A stretch of DNA of 64,000 bases. It comes from JASGCL01 sp965262775. Lineage in GTDB: Bacteria; Pseudomonadota; Alphaproteobacteria; JASGCL01. A program made the translations under genes and the position numbers. Below the pieces are notes generated by a model. It searched no databases. It was not told the DNA's origin and was given only the letters and a program-made list of their open reading frames with translations. Shown here piece after piece: positions 26,467-35,341 of the stretch. Within the stretch, counting starts at the first letter, position 1. Every line of letters begins with the position of its first letter. The DNA lies in NCBI GenBank assembly GCA_965262775.1, contig CBDHFT010000001.1:248001-312000 (forward strand), in the 5' to 3' direction.

Positions 26467-27815
26467 GCGATGGCTTGCCAACGTTTAAAAACCTTATCGC
26501 GCCCCAATAACAAAAAAATATCGGCAATGGTGGGGCCGTCGAGCCGCCCCGTCAAAGATAGCCTAATGGGATGAAAAAGCTCTTTGCCTTTTTTTCCTGA
26601 TAGGTTTTTTATTTTTTCTAAAAACGCTTCGATGGTTTCACTGGTCAGGTCTTGCGGCAAATGGGCCATCATGATTTTTAACAATTCTTTGTCGCCGTCT
26701 TGCAACCCCGCGGGCGGTAAAAAATCATCGCCCAAAATTTCGCGCCAAGCCATGACGTCCTGTTGGCTTGTGACCGCGCCCTTTATTTTATCCCATTGCT
26801 GGTCGGTGATGTTGCCCATGGTGGTGGCGCCATAAAATTCGTCGGCCGATGTTTTATCAACCTGCGCCAAGAATTTTTTATTGATGGTTTGCAAATCATT
26901 TTCAAAAAATTTTGGTTCCGATTTGCCAAATTTGCTTATGTCGACATGGGCTATCAGGTCGTCCATCGTTTCACTGCCCGTGGCGGCCTGGGCCAGGCCA
27001 AGATGCGCAAAATAACCAAGCAAGGCGCGGGGGTGGATCCCCTCCGCCCGAAAATCACGGATAGATTTTGCGCCCAACCTTTTGGATAATTTGCCACCCG
27101 CGCCGTCAACCATGCGCGGCAAATGGGCCAAGCGCGGCACCCTATACCCCAAGGCTTCGAACAATTGAATCTGCGCCGCGCTGTTGGTTAGGTGGTCATC
27201 GCCGCGCAAAATTAAACTAACGCCCATCAATCCGTCATCAACCACCGACGATAAAATATAAAGTGGCACCCCGTCGCCCCGCAACAAAACAGGGTCGGAC
27301 ACAATATTTTTGGGGAAATGCACCGCCCCCTTGCCCATGTCTTGCCATGCCATGTCTTTGTCTTCTAACAAAAAACGATAATGGGGTTTGCGCCCCGCCT
27401 GCTCAAAGGCGGTAATTTGTTGCGCGGTTAATTTTAAAGCCGCGCGGTTATACAGCGGCGGTTGGCCACTGGCCTCTTGCGTTTTGCGCAACAATTCCAA
27501 TTCTTCCTTTGTTTCGTAACAAGCATAAAGCCTGCCATTTTTTTTGAGGGCTTCAACCGCGGCTGCATAAAAATCCAACCTATCGCTTTGTCGGTAAATG
27601 GCGTCAAAAGAAAAACCCAACCATAGCAGGTCTTGTTTGATGGCCTCTTCGTAGGTTGCCTTTGACCGTTCGGTGTCGGTGTTGTCGATGCGTAAAATAA
27701 ATTTTCCGCCATGGCGCCGCGCGTATAAATAATTTAACAACGCAACGCGCAAATTGCCCGCGTGCAAAAACCCCGTGGGGCTGGGCGCGAAACGACAAAT
27801 GATTTGTTCGGTCAT
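26463..27815 (-). CDS. gltX: Glutamyl-tRNA synthetase (HAGN-type)
   Basis: Class I aminoacyl-tRNA synthetase, about 450 aa, charging tRNA-Glu and, in many alphaproteobacteria, tRNA-Gln for later amidation. The HIGH-type motif reads HAGN at residues 18-21, within APSPTGFLHAGNLRVA, and the KMSKS-type motif is GGKLSKRLGA. ATG 27815 is chosen because the family starts a few residues before the RFAPSPTG block; the open frame runs back to 28049 inside cysK and that extension is meaningless. Alphaproteobacteria often keep two such enzymes; only this one is in the window. Confidence 0.95.
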   Translation of the reverse strand: MTEQIICRFAPSPTGFLHAGNLRVALLNYLYARRHGGKFILRIDNTDTERSKATYEEAIKQDLLWLGFSFDAIYRQSDRLDFYAAAVEALKKNGRLYACYETKEELELLRKTQEASGQPPLYNRAALKLTAQQITAFEQAGRKPHYRFLLEDKDMAWQDMGKGAVHFPKNIVSDPVLLRGDGVPLYILSSVVDDGLMGVSLILRGDDHLTNSAAQIQLFEALGYRVPRLAHLPRMVDGAGGKLSKRLGAKSIRDFRAEGIHPRALLGYFAHLGLAQAATGSETMDDLIAHVDISKFGKSEPKFFENDLQTINKKFLAQVDKTSADEFYGATTMGNITDQQWDKIKGAVTSQQDVMAWREILGDDFLPPAGLQDGDKELLKIMMAHLPQDLTSETIEAFLEKIKNLSGKKGKELFHPIRLSLTGRLDGPTIADIFLLLGRDKVFKRWQAIA

Positions 27816-27843
27816 GATAACACTAGCCGCGATGTATCCCCCA

Positions 27844-28845
27844 TTATGCCAGCCAGCCAGGCACGGGAAGATTTTTTTCGCGTAAAAATTTTGGATTAAA
27901 AATTTTGGATTGATAACGCGTGCCCGAATCGCAAAGGATGGTAACGATGGTTTTCCCCTTGCCCAATTTTTCCGCCAATTTAACCGCCCCCGCAATATTG
28001 ATGGCGGCAGAACCGCCAAGGCACAACCCTTCTTCCTGCAGTAGGTCAAAAATATAGGGCAGGGCCTCGCCGTCGGTTATTTGAAAAGGATAATCAATTT
28101 TCAAGCCCGCCAAGTTATCGGTGATGCGCCCTTGGCCAATGCCTTCGGTTATCGAGCTCCCCTCCGCCACTAACTGCCCGTTTGTGTAATAACTATACAG
28201 CGAGGCACCCATGGGGTCCGCCAAACCAATTTTGATATTTTTATTTTTTTCGCGTAATTTATCGGCAACCCCAGCCAAGGTGCCGCCCGTGCCCACCGCA
28301 CAAATAAAACCATCCACCTTGCCGTCGGTTTGTTGCCAAATTTCTTCCCCCGTGGTTTTATAATGACCAAGTTTGTTGGCAAGGTTGTCAAATTGGTTGG
28401 CCCATAAAACGGGCGCGCCCCCCATGTCGGCCAAATCCTCGGCCATGCGGCGCGATGTGTGAACATAATGTTTGGGGTCGCTGTATTTGGTGGGGGGCAC
28501 TTCGACCACCTCGGCCCCTATCAGACGCAAGAAATCTTTTTTCTCTTGCGATTGGCTGTCGGGAATAACGATGATGGTTTTGATACCAAGGGCATTGCCG
28601 ACCAAGGCCAAACCAATCCCCGTGTTGCCCGCCGTGCCCTCCACAATCGTGCCACCCTTCCTTATTTTGCCAGTTTGCAAAGCATCCTCGATAATGGCTT
28701 GCGCCGCCCTATCCTTCACCGAACCGCCAGGGTTCATGAATTCAGCCTTGCCATAAATATGGCAACCCGTCATTTCGGAAACCTTGCGCAGTTTTATCAG
28801 CGGCGTGTTGCCGATAGCGTCAATAAAATTTTCTTTTACCTTCAT
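27844..28845 (-). CDS. cysK: Cysteine synthase A (O-acetylserine sulfhydrylase)
   Basis: A 333-aa PLP enzyme making cysteine from O-acetylserine and sulfide. The Schiff-base lysine is K44 in NPGGSVKDRA, the substrate loop is EGTAGNTGIGLAL, and the phosphate-binding loop is GTGGTLAG. The C-terminus (CDSGTRYQSKIFNPKFL) is typical of alphaproteobacterial CysK. It is followed 28 bases later by gltX on the same strand. Confidence 0.93.
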   Translation of the reverse strand: MKVKENFIDAIGNTPLIKLRKVSEMTGCHIYGKAEFMNPGGSVKDRAAQAIIEDALQTGKIRKGGTIVEGTAGNTGIGLALVGNALGIKTIIVIPDSQSQEKKDFLRLIGAEVVEVPPTKYSDPKHYVHTSRRMAEDLADMGGAPVLWANQFDNLANKLGHYKTTGEEIWQQTDGKVDGFICAVGTGGTLAGVADKLREKNKNIKIGLADPMGASLYSYYTNGQLVAEGSSITEGIGQGRITDNLAGLKIDYPFQITDGEALPYIFDLLQEEGLCLGGSAAINIAGAVKLAEKLGKGKTIVTILCDSGTRYQSKIFNPKFLREKNLPVPGWLA

Positions 28846-28874
28846 GGTGATAATATATATGAATCTTTTATAAA

Positions 28875-29609
28875 TTACGATAACTTAATAGCATGGTGAT
28901 AAAGCAATTCAAGTTCCAAGGCAAGGGGTAGCGGGTGTTGTTGCAGCCAACTTGTCATGATGCCGTGCAATTTTTTGGGGGCTTGAAAATAACTGGGCAG
29001 GGTTTCTAAACTGTTTGTCAGGGCCATGGCCCGCATGTCGGCCAATAATTTGTCGATTGTTTGATAGGTTATGCTCATCATGTCGCTATCGGCAACAATG
29101 CCTGTGAATTTTGCTTGGTGCAGGCTCTGCAATATGTCGCTTACTTGGTGGCGCGGAAAAAACCGCGGCGCGGGTTCCTCGCCCATCATCATCTCGGCCC
29201 GTTGGGTTAATTGTTCAATCGCTACCAACCCTTCGCCGCCTATCGCCACGGCTTGGAAAAAACCATTCTTTTTCAGGGCGCGATGATAAAGTTGTAAACG
29301 GCTTGCTAAGTCGCCTTCATAATGTAGGCTCATGAAATCGATGATGGCATCGTAAGCATCAACCTCGGTCGGCAGGGTGTCTTGCTCGACAATAATACTA
29401 TCGGGGTATTGCGCGCGCAAGATTTTATCACAACGAAATCCATCGACAAAAAGGTTGTAACAAAAAATATTGTTCGGCGATTGTTTGATGGGCAGCAAAT
29501 GACCCATCACCCCGTCCAACGCGTGGGCGAACAGATAACGGTCGTGCGGTTGTTGGGTGGCGCGGGCAATTTTGGCGCGCAATTTTTCTGGGCCACAAAA
29601 ATTTTTCAT
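28875..29609 (-). CDS. Methyltransferase-like protein (NDUFAF5/BioC-like) with degenerate SAM motif
   Basis: A 244-aa protein with the layout of the alphaproteobacterial relatives of NDUFAF5, a hydroxylase/methyltransferase-like assembly factor of respiratory complex I. The start FCGPEKLRAKIARA, the LHYEGDLASRLQLYHRALKK segment, the GGEGL turn, the PRFFPRHQVSDIL and the DSDMMSITYQTIDKLLADM block all align in order. Where the family has the SAM-binding D-x-G-x-x-x-G (motif I), this copy reads NIFCYNLFVDG, without the Gly-rich turn. It may no longer bind SAM in the usual way. The next gene upstream is the DUF45 metallopeptidase. Confidence 0.65.
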   Translation of the reverse strand: MKNFCGPEKLRAKIARATQQPHDRYLFAHALDGVMGHLLPIKQSPNNIFCYNLFVDGFRCDKILRAQYPDSIIVEQDTLPTEVDAYDAIIDFMSLHYEGDLASRLQLYHRALKKNGFFQAVAIGGEGLVAIEQLTQRAEMMMGEEPAPRFFPRHQVSDILQSLHQAKFTGIVADSDMMSITYQTIDKLLADMRAMALTNSLETLPSYFQAPKKLHGIMTSWLQQHPLPLALELELLYHHAIKLS

Positions 29610-29653
29610 AGGTTTTGTATCAACGCTATAGGCGATTTGTTATGTAGCAACCA

Positions 29654-30466
29654 TCAAAAAAGTTTCATCAGGGTTTTGCCTTCGGTTTTTAACCATTCTT
29701 CGGCAACCTCGTAATTGGGGAAAATCCTTGCCACCAAATCCCAAAAATTTTTTCCATGGTTGGATTCCTGCAAATGGCAAACTTCGTGCGCCGCCAAATA
29801 TGCCAACACCAACGGCGGCGCCAGGGTTAAACGAAAAGACAACATGATGCGCGCCCGATTACCATAGAGAAAATGTTTTTGTTGGATGCAACTGCCCCAA
29901 CGGCTTTTGGGGTCGCGAATGGAAATCTCGGGCATGGGCAGGGACAGTTTTTGGCAATAATGCTCCACCACCGCTGGGAATTTTTCTTCCGCCACGCGCC
30001 ACAAATATTTTTTCAACTTGGTTTCATGATGGCGCGGTGGGGCGGGCACCACAATATTATCACCCATGTCCTTCACCCGTCCGTTGCCCGTCATCCATTG
30101 CAGTATTTTTTTCTTACCCAAAATATTGATGGCACCACCATCTTGCAACCAATTGTCTTGCTGAAACTTCTTTTCTTTTTCTACTTCTTGCAAAAGCCAA
30201 CCCAAAGAATTTTGCAAAAATTTTTTTACATGGGCTTCCTGGGTAAAGCGCGGCAGGGTGATGGTTGCCACGCCTTTTTGATAACGCAATATCAATCGCC
30301 GCGCCCGCGGGTTATAACGCGCACGCCAAGCAACATGATTTGCAATATTTTCTGCCCCATCGGTGCGCGCCATGTTATTATCAAGCGGCCTGTCGCGATA
30401 GGCCGCCAAAAATAACTGCCCCATGGCAGCATCATCGATAGGTGTAAAAAGTTTTTTAATAGGCAT
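29654..30466 (-). CDS. YgjP/DUF45 family M48-type metal-dependent hydrolase
   Basis: A protein of about 270 aa ending in the YgjP-type domain: SRWGSCIQQKHFLYGN, then AHEVCHL with the HExxH zinc site near residue 225, and NHGKNFWDLVARIFPNY carrying the third ligand. Such proteins are SprT-like putative zinc peptidases of unclear substrate. The ATG at 30466 is preferred over an upstream TTG (30475) because AAGG lies about 11 bases before it. The N-terminal half has no recognised domain. Confidence 0.85.
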   Translation of the reverse strand: MPIKKLFTPIDDAAMGQLFLAAYRDRPLDNNMARTDGAENIANHVAWRARYNPRARRLILRYQKGVATITLPRFTQEAHVKKFLQNSLGWLLQEVEKEKKFQQDNWLQDGGAINILGKKKILQWMTGNGRVKDMGDNIVVPAPPRHHETKLKKYLWRVAEEKFPAVVEHYCQKLSLPMPEISIRDPKSRWGSCIQQKHFLYGNRARIMLSFRLTLAPPLVLAYLAAHEVCHLQESNHGKNFWDLVARIFPNYEVAEEWLKTEGKTLMKLF

Positions 30467-30502
30467 CACAAACAAGCCTTGATAATGAAGGGAAGAAAAA
30501 AG

Positions 30503-31138
30503 TTAATGGTGGGCAAAAACATCGACATCTTGCATGCCATGTATATCAAGCAACACACGGGTTGATAAAAATTGATGGCATGTCGCCACCCATTTTTTTT
30601 GTTCGTCATTTGCCATGGCTTCTAACTTTTCTTTTATTTGGTGCAAATACAAAACATCGCTGGCGGCGTAGGTTAATTGCGCATCGGATAATTTTTCTAA
30701 TCCCCAATTGGAAACCTGTTGTTCCTTATCCAGGGTAATGCCGAGCAGGTCTTGGCTCAGGTTGCCCAAACTATGTTTTTTGGCGTCGGGGCGAATAATT
30801 TTGGAAGCAATTTTGGTGCAATAAATATTCGACGGCATGGTTTGCAAATAAAAATAAAGCACCGCCATGTCAAAACGCGCAAAGTGAAAAATTTTGACAA
30901 TATCTTTATCCTGCAACAATTTTTTTATATTGGGCGCCTGGTAATTGACAATATTATCACGCGCCGAAAATTTTACCAACAGGGCGCGACCATCGCCCGA
31001 CGATAATTGCAACAAACATAAACGGTCGGTCTTAACTTGCAAGCCCAGGGTTTCGCTATCCATAGCTACCATCCCTGCTTGCTTCATCGATTGCAATTGT
31101 TCATCGCTTATATCGTTTTCTACCAAATCAAAATTCAT
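30503..31138 (-). CDS. rnd: Ribonuclease D-type 3'-5' exonuclease
   Basis: A 211-aa DEDD exonuclease. The first two metal ligands are in MVAMDSETLGL (D27, E29), the third in FHFARFDMAVL and the last in TYAASDVLYLHQI. It lacks the C-terminal HRDC domain of full RNase D (about 370 aa), like the short alphaproteobacterial form. It likely trims the 3' ends of tRNA or other small RNAs in the cytoplasm. Confidence 0.88.
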   Translation of the reverse strand: MNFDLVENDISDEQLQSMKQAGMVAMDSETLGLQVKTDRLCLLQLSSGDGRALLVKFSARDNIVNYQAPNIKKLLQDKDIVKIFHFARFDMAVLYFYLQTMPSNIYCTKIASKIIRPDAKKHSLGNLSQDLLGITLDKEQQVSNWGLEKLSDAQLTYAASDVLYLHQIKEKLEAMANDEQKKWVATCHQFLSTRVLLDIHGMQDVDVFAHH

Positions 31139-31273
31139 GGCTTTACCATAAGCGATTCTTTATTTTTTACCAGCCATTTTCACCGATTGATTTCACAATA
31201 TCTTTATCTGATTTTATCAATCGCCCTACTAAGTACAATACCAATGAAAATACCAAGTAAAATGCCAAGCGCA

Positions 31274-31960
31274 CTACCAATGAAAATCCGCCTTCTTGGG
31301 GAATGACAATGGCTTCATGCCATCAATTTTTTGTAAATATTTTTCATAATCAAGCAACATTTTTTTGCGCCCTGCCTCATCGCTGTAGGGAACAAAGTAA
31401 GCGGTGAAGGGCGGCAAAACATCGAAACCCACATAATAAAGCGTGCCGCGCAACATCGGGCGTAGCAAGGTTAGCCAATCACCATGCAGGGATGCTTCGT
31501 CTTTAAAAAATTCTTCGCGCGACCCCGCGGTGATGGTTAACATGGCGCGCTTCCCCGCCATCTTGCCAGCCTCATAAAAATTTTTACCACCATAACAAAC
31601 GCCCGACAACAAAACGCGGTCAAACCACCCCTTCATGATGGCGGGCACAGAAAACCAGTAGAGCGGAAAATGGAACATAACCATGTCGCACCATAACAAT
31701 TTGTCAACCTCCCCCATGATATCGGGTGCCAGGGTTTTTTGCTGATAATTATAACGTTGCTCCAACGCATAAACCAAATAATCGGGGTTTTGGCGCGCGC
31801 CAAAATCGGCCGCCGCGGCAACGGGGTTAAAATTCATGGCATAAAGGTCAGATGTTTTAACTTCATGCCCCAGGTTGGTTAAAACATCGACAGCGGTTTG
31901 AAACAAGGCATGGCAAAAAGATTGCGGTTCGTTGTGAGCATAGACTATCAATATTTTCAT
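31274..31960 (-). CDS. NAD(P)H:quinone oxidoreductase, flavodoxin-fold (NQO1-like)
   Basis: A 228-aa flavodoxin_2 protein. It opens with MKILIVYAHNEPQSF, the FMN/FAD phosphate loop, and has the family's FHFPLYWFSVPAIMKGWFDRV, which contacts the isoalloxazine ring. It probably reduces quinones by two electrons using NAD(P)H. It lies 24 bases downstream of the SDR gene on the same strand, so the pair may be co-expressed. The 135-base gap to RNase D holds no gene. Confidence 0.85.
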   Translation of the reverse strand: MKILIVYAHNEPQSFCHALFQTAVDVLTNLGHEVKTSDLYAMNFNPVAAAADFGARQNPDYLVYALEQRYNYQQKTLAPDIMGEVDKLLWCDMVMFHFPLYWFSVPAIMKGWFDRVLLSGVCYGGKNFYEAGKMAGKRAMLTITAGSREEFFKDEASLHGDWLTLLRPMLRGTLYYVGFDVLPPFTAYFVPYSDEAGRKKMLLDYEKYLQKIDGMKPLSFPKKADFHW

Positions 31961-31984
31961 CGTTGTTGCTCCGCCTTGATAAAA

Positions 31985-32719
31985 TTATTGGTAGTCTATA
32001 ATTTTGCCCGTTAATTTATTTTTATCATGCAAAAACGGTAAGGTAAATTTCGCAACGGCTTCGGGCGACTTTAGAGTCGCGGGGTCTTCGCCTGGCACGG
32101 CGGCGGCGCGCATTTGGGTGCGGGTTGCGCCAGGGTTAATGGCGTTGACGGTGATGTTGGTGTTTGATAATTCCGCGCCCCAGGTTTTTACCAACCCCTC
32201 TAACCCTGCCTTGCTGATGCTATAGCCGCCCCAAAAAGCGGGGTAGTTTTTGGTGACGCCGCTGGTAAAAAAAACAACCCGCCCATTTTTGGCTTGGCGT
32301 AACAATGGTTCGCCATAACGCACCAAGCGATGATAAACCGTCAAATTCAGATACAGGGTTTTCTCAAAATCTTTTTCTTCCAAATGCGCCAACGGCGTTA
32401 AATCGCCCAACCGTGCCGCCGCCCCAACCATGATATCCAACCGCCCAAACCGTTGCATGATATTGGCAAACAACAGGGGGATGGTTTGAATTTCTTTGGT
32501 ATCCACCGTTAAGTCGGCGGTGATGATGGCGATGTGGTTTTTGTTGTCGGTGGCGCGGCGCACCGCGTCATCCAATTCGGTCAGGGCACCCGCGGTGCGG
32601 CCCACCGCCAACACCGTCGCCCCCGCCATAGCCAAATCAAACGCCACCGCCCGCCCAATACCGCGCGACGCCCCCAAAACCAGCGCAATTTTTCCTGTTA
32701 AATCAGCATTTTTCGCCAT
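31985..32719 (-). CDS. SDR-family short-chain dehydrogenase/reductase
   Basis: A classical short-chain dehydrogenase of about 244 aa. The NAD(P)-binding motif is LGASRGIGRAVA, and the catalytic Ser-Tyr-Lys is spread over FFTSGVTKNYPAFWGGYSISK. The PG motif after the active site is NAINPGATRTQM. ATG 32719 is chosen over a GTG at 32728 because GGGGTGA lies just upstream. The substrate is unknown. Confidence 0.9.
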   Translation of the reverse strand: MAKNADLTGKIALVLGASRGIGRAVAFDLAMAGATVLAVGRTAGALTELDDAVRRATDNKNHIAIITADLTVDTKEIQTIPLLFANIMQRFGRLDIMVGAAARLGDLTPLAHLEEKDFEKTLYLNLTVYHRLVRYGEPLLRQAKNGRVVFFTSGVTKNYPAFWGGYSISKAGLEGLVKTWGAELSNTNITVNAINPGATRTQMRAAAVPGEDPATLKSPEAVAKFTLPFLHDKNKLTGKIIDYQ

Positions 32720-32813
32720 GATTATCACCCCATATCATTACTATCAAAAAAAGTAAAAAGGAATAATAGTTGCGAATCAAAAAAACTTGTGCAATAAAAA
32801 TGCAACATAAAAA

Positions 32814-32841
32814 TTGATTTATCCTTAACTGCTTTTATATC
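32814..32841 (+). promoter_or_regulatory. Candidate promoter of the lpx operon, near-leaderless
   Basis: TTGATT (32814-32819) and TATATC (32836-32841), 16 bases apart, end seven bases before the lpxD ATG (32849). No Shine-Dalgarno sequence is seen, so the message may start at or next to the initiation codon. Confidence 0.4.
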
Positions 32842-32848
32842 TAAACTT

Positions 32849-33919
32849 ATGCCACAAAATAAATTTTTTCAACCGCGTGGCCCATTTTATTTGCGGGACT
32901 TGCTGACCCCCATCCAACAGGAAATTGGCCTTGCCACCGAACTGGATAAGATTAAAAATATCGACAAGGCCTTGGTTACCAATATTGCTGGGTTAAAAGT
33001 GGCCGAGGAGGGGGAGGTATCATTCTGCCAGGCGGGTAAATATCGCCAAGACCTGCGTGCTAGCCGCGCCAGTGTTATTTTCGTGACCGAGGATTTGGTG
33101 GCGGATGTCCCCCAAACAGCCATCGGCATTGTTATGAAATCGCCGCACCTTGCCTACACCCTTGTCGGCATTGCTTTTTACCCGCGCCAACCCGCCAGCC
33201 AACATTCTATCCACCCGACCGCAATCATCGATGCCACGGCCAATATTGCGACGCCCGTTGTCGTGGGGGCCTACGCCGTTATTGGGGCGGGGGCAAAAAT
33301 TGGCAAGGGGTGCATTATCGGCATTGGCACGGTGATAGCCGACGGGGTGGAAATGGGCGACAACAATATCATCGGCGACCATTGTTCGCTGGCCCATTGC
33401 ATCATGGGTCATGATTGCGACATTGATAACGGGGTGCGGATTGGCGGGCGCGGTTTTGGTTTGGCCCTGGGCCGCAATGGTATTTTACGCACACCGCAAA
33501 TAGGCAAGGTTGTGATTGGTAACGGGGTGGGCATTTCATGCAACAGCGTGATTGACCGCGGCGCGATGGATGACACCATTATCGCCGATAATGTCCAGAT
33601 AGATAACATGGTGACGATTGGTCATAACACCCATATTCAACGGTCGGCCATAATATGTTCGATGGTCGGGGTGGCGGGCAGCGTGAAAATTGGCACGGGC
33701 GCGGTATTGGGTGGCCAGGTCGGGGTTTCAGACCATATCAACATTGGGGCGGGGGCAAAAATATCCGCGCAAAGTGGCGTGATAAGCCATATAGAAGCTG
33801 GCGCGGTGGTGGGCGGCACACCCGCGGTTAATCAAATACAATATTTGCGTGCACCCAGCCTGCTAAAAAATTTGGAGAAGACGGTAAGAGATTTAAAAAA
33901 TCTTAAGAAAACTTCATAA
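32849..33919 (+). CDS. lpxD: UDP-3-O-(3-hydroxymyristoyl)glucosamine N-acyltransferase
   Basis: Third enzyme of lipid A synthesis; adds the N-linked 3-hydroxyacyl chain from acyl-ACP. The 356-aa protein has the LpxD N-terminal uridine-binding domain and then a long left-handed beta-helix of hexapeptide repeats (AVIGAGAKIGKGCIIG, IIADNVQIDNMVTIG), with the catalytic His probably in the GDHCSLAHCIMGHDC segment. It heads an operon with fabZ, lpxA and lpxI. Confidence 0.95.
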   Translation: MPQNKFFQPRGPFYLRDLLTPIQQEIGLATELDKIKNIDKALVTNIAGLKVAEEGEVSFCQAGKYRQDLRASRASVIFVTEDLVADVPQTAIGIVMKSPHLAYTLVGIAFYPRQPASQHSIHPTAIIDATANIATPVVVGAYAVIGAGAKIGKGCIIGIGTVIADGVEMGDNNIIGDHCSLAHCIMGHDCDIDNGVRIGGRGFGLALGRNGILRTPQIGKVVIGNGVGISCNSVIDRGAMDDTIIADNVQIDNMVTIGHNTHIQRSAIICSMVGVAGSVKIGTGAVLGGQVGVSDHINIGAGAKISAQSGVISHIEAGAVVGGTPAVNQIQYLRAPSLLKNLEKTVRDLKNLKKTS

Positions 33920-33959
33920 AATAATACTAGTATTTTTTTAAAAATTTTCATAAACAACC

Positions 33960-34430
33960 ATGACTAAAACCATGACAAACAATATCATCAAAAACATTGA
34001 TAGAAGTGGGATTGAGAAATTAATTCCGCATCGCCCACCATTTTTATTCGTTGATGTCATTCATGAAATTGTTAAGGACGCATCGGCGGTTGGCGAAAAA
34101 ACATTTTCACCCGATGAAGAATTTTATAAAGGGCATTTCCCCCAAGAACCCGTGACGCCAGGGGTTATTTTGGTTGAAGCCATGGCGCAGGTTGCCTGTT
34201 GCATGGCGGCGGCGAGTATTGGCGAAATTGGCAACAAGGTTGTGTATTTTTTATCCATCAACGATGTCAAGTTTCGGCAAAAAGTTTTGCCAGGCGACAC
34301 GGTAACCATGCGCGTCAAAAAATTACAAAGCCGCGGCGGTATTTGGAAAATGTCGGGCGAGGCATGGGTGAAGGATAAATTGTGTGCCGAAGCCAATTTT
34401 GTTGCCATGGCGGCCGATGCACCAAAATAA
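33960..34430 (+). CDS. fabZ: 3-hydroxyacyl-ACP dehydratase FabZ
   Basis: A 156-aa hot-dog-fold dehydratase of fatty-acid elongation. The catalytic His is in FYKGHFPQEPVTPG and the catalytic Glu in ILVEAMAQVA; LIPHRPPFLFVD near the N-terminus is also typical. It competes with the lpx enzymes for hydroxyacyl-ACP, which explains its constant place in lpx operons. It can start at 33960 or 33972; no clear ribosome-binding site decides. Confidence 0.96.
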   Translation: MTKTMTNNIIKNIDRSGIEKLIPHRPPFLFVDVIHEIVKDASAVGEKTFSPDEEFYKGHFPQEPVTPGVILVEAMAQVACCMAAASIGEIGNKVVYFLSINDVKFRQKVLPGDTVTMRVKKLQSRGGIWKMSGEAWVKDKLCAEANFVAMAADAPK

Positions 34431-34434
34431 ATTT

Positions 34435-34453
34435 GCTACCCACCGTGGGTAGC
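34435..34453. repeat. Perfect 9-bp inverted repeat between fabZ and lpxA
   Basis: GCTACCCAC and GTGGGTAGC flank a single C, directly after the fabZ stop. There is no T run on the plus strand, so it is not a standard terminator. It could act as an RNA stem between two cistrons or as a protein site. Confidence 0.6.
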
Positions 34454-34517
34454 GATAATATGGGCATCATGGGGGCAAAAAATATAAAAAAGAAATTGAT
34501 TAACAAACCAAAACCAC

Positions 34518-35330
34518 ATGAGTAAAATAGATAAAACCGCAACATTGCACGCCACCGCAATTGTGGAAGAGGGCGCCACCATTGGCAAAAATGTTACCAT
34601 TGGGCCGTTTTGTGTTATCGGCAAGGATGTGGTGTTGGGGGATGATAATATCATCCATAGCCATGTGGTGATAAATGGCAAAACCACCATCGGGCAAGGT
34701 AACGAAATTTTTTCTTTTGCCGTGTTGGGTAATAAACCACTTGATAAAAAATATGCGGGCGAACCAACCGAACTTATCATTGGCAACCACAACCAAATAC
34801 GCGAGCAGGTAACCATGACCACGGGCACGCCAAGCGGCGGCATGATAACCAAGGTGGGGGACCGCGGGCTTTTTATGAATGGCGCCCATGTGTCGCACGA
34901 CGCCCATGTTGGCAACGATGTTATCATGGTGAACAATTCCACCTTGGGCGGGCATGTTATCATGGCCGATTATGCTATTTTGGGCGGGCATTCGGCGGTG
35001 CACCAATTTGTGCGGGTCGGCGAACATGCCATGATTGGCGGCATGAGTCGTGTGGTCGATGATGTGCCGCCATTTTCGTTGGTTAATGGCCCCGACGCCA
35101 CGATGCAGGGATTAAACCTGTTGGGATTAAAACGGCGGAAAATTGATGTAGCAAAAATAAAATCATTGCAAAAACACCTGCATTATTTATTTTCTAAAAA
35201 ACAAGTTTCCAACAAATCATTGGATGAAAAAGTGGCGGAGGTTGCCCGCGACCAAGATATGTTGGTGCAAACCCTGGTCAAATTTTTACAACAGCGCACG
35301 CACCGTGGCATTGCCGAAGCCGATTTTTAG
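34518..35330 (+). CDS. lpxA: UDP-N-acetylglucosamine acyltransferase
   Basis: First enzyme of lipid A synthesis; moves a 3-hydroxyacyl chain from ACP to UDP-GlcNAc. The 270-aa protein is a hexapeptide-repeat beta-helix followed by a helical C-terminus (LNLLGLKRRKIDVAKI). The catalytic His lies in a GAHVSHDAHVGN loop. The segment FSFAVLGNKPLDKKYAGEP is characteristic of LpxA. It is the third gene of the lpx operon. Confidence 0.95.
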   Translation: MSKIDKTATLHATAIVEEGATIGKNVTIGPFCVIGKDVVLGDDNIIHSHVVINGKTTIGQGNEIFSFAVLGNKPLDKKYAGEPTELIIGNHNQIREQVTMTTGTPSGGMITKVGDRGLFMNGAHVSHDAHVGNDVIMVNNSTLGGHVIMADYAILGGHSAVHQFVRVGEHAMIGGMSRVVDDVPPFSLVNGPDATMQGLNLLGLKRRKIDVAKIKSLQKHLHYLFSKKQVSNKSLDEKVAEVARDQDMLVQTLVKFLQQRTHRGIAEADF

Positions 35331-35341
35331 AAGGGACGCCG

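Noticed and set aside
27816..28049. Upstream extension of gltX
   Set aside because: It lies inside cysK on the same strand and does not match the family; the ATG at 27815 gives the family start.
31190..31290. A minus-strand hydrophobic reading between RNase D and the quinone reductase
   Set aside because: It would make an attractive small membrane peptide, but no ATG, GTG or TTG start lies between the preceding stop and the hydrophobic part.
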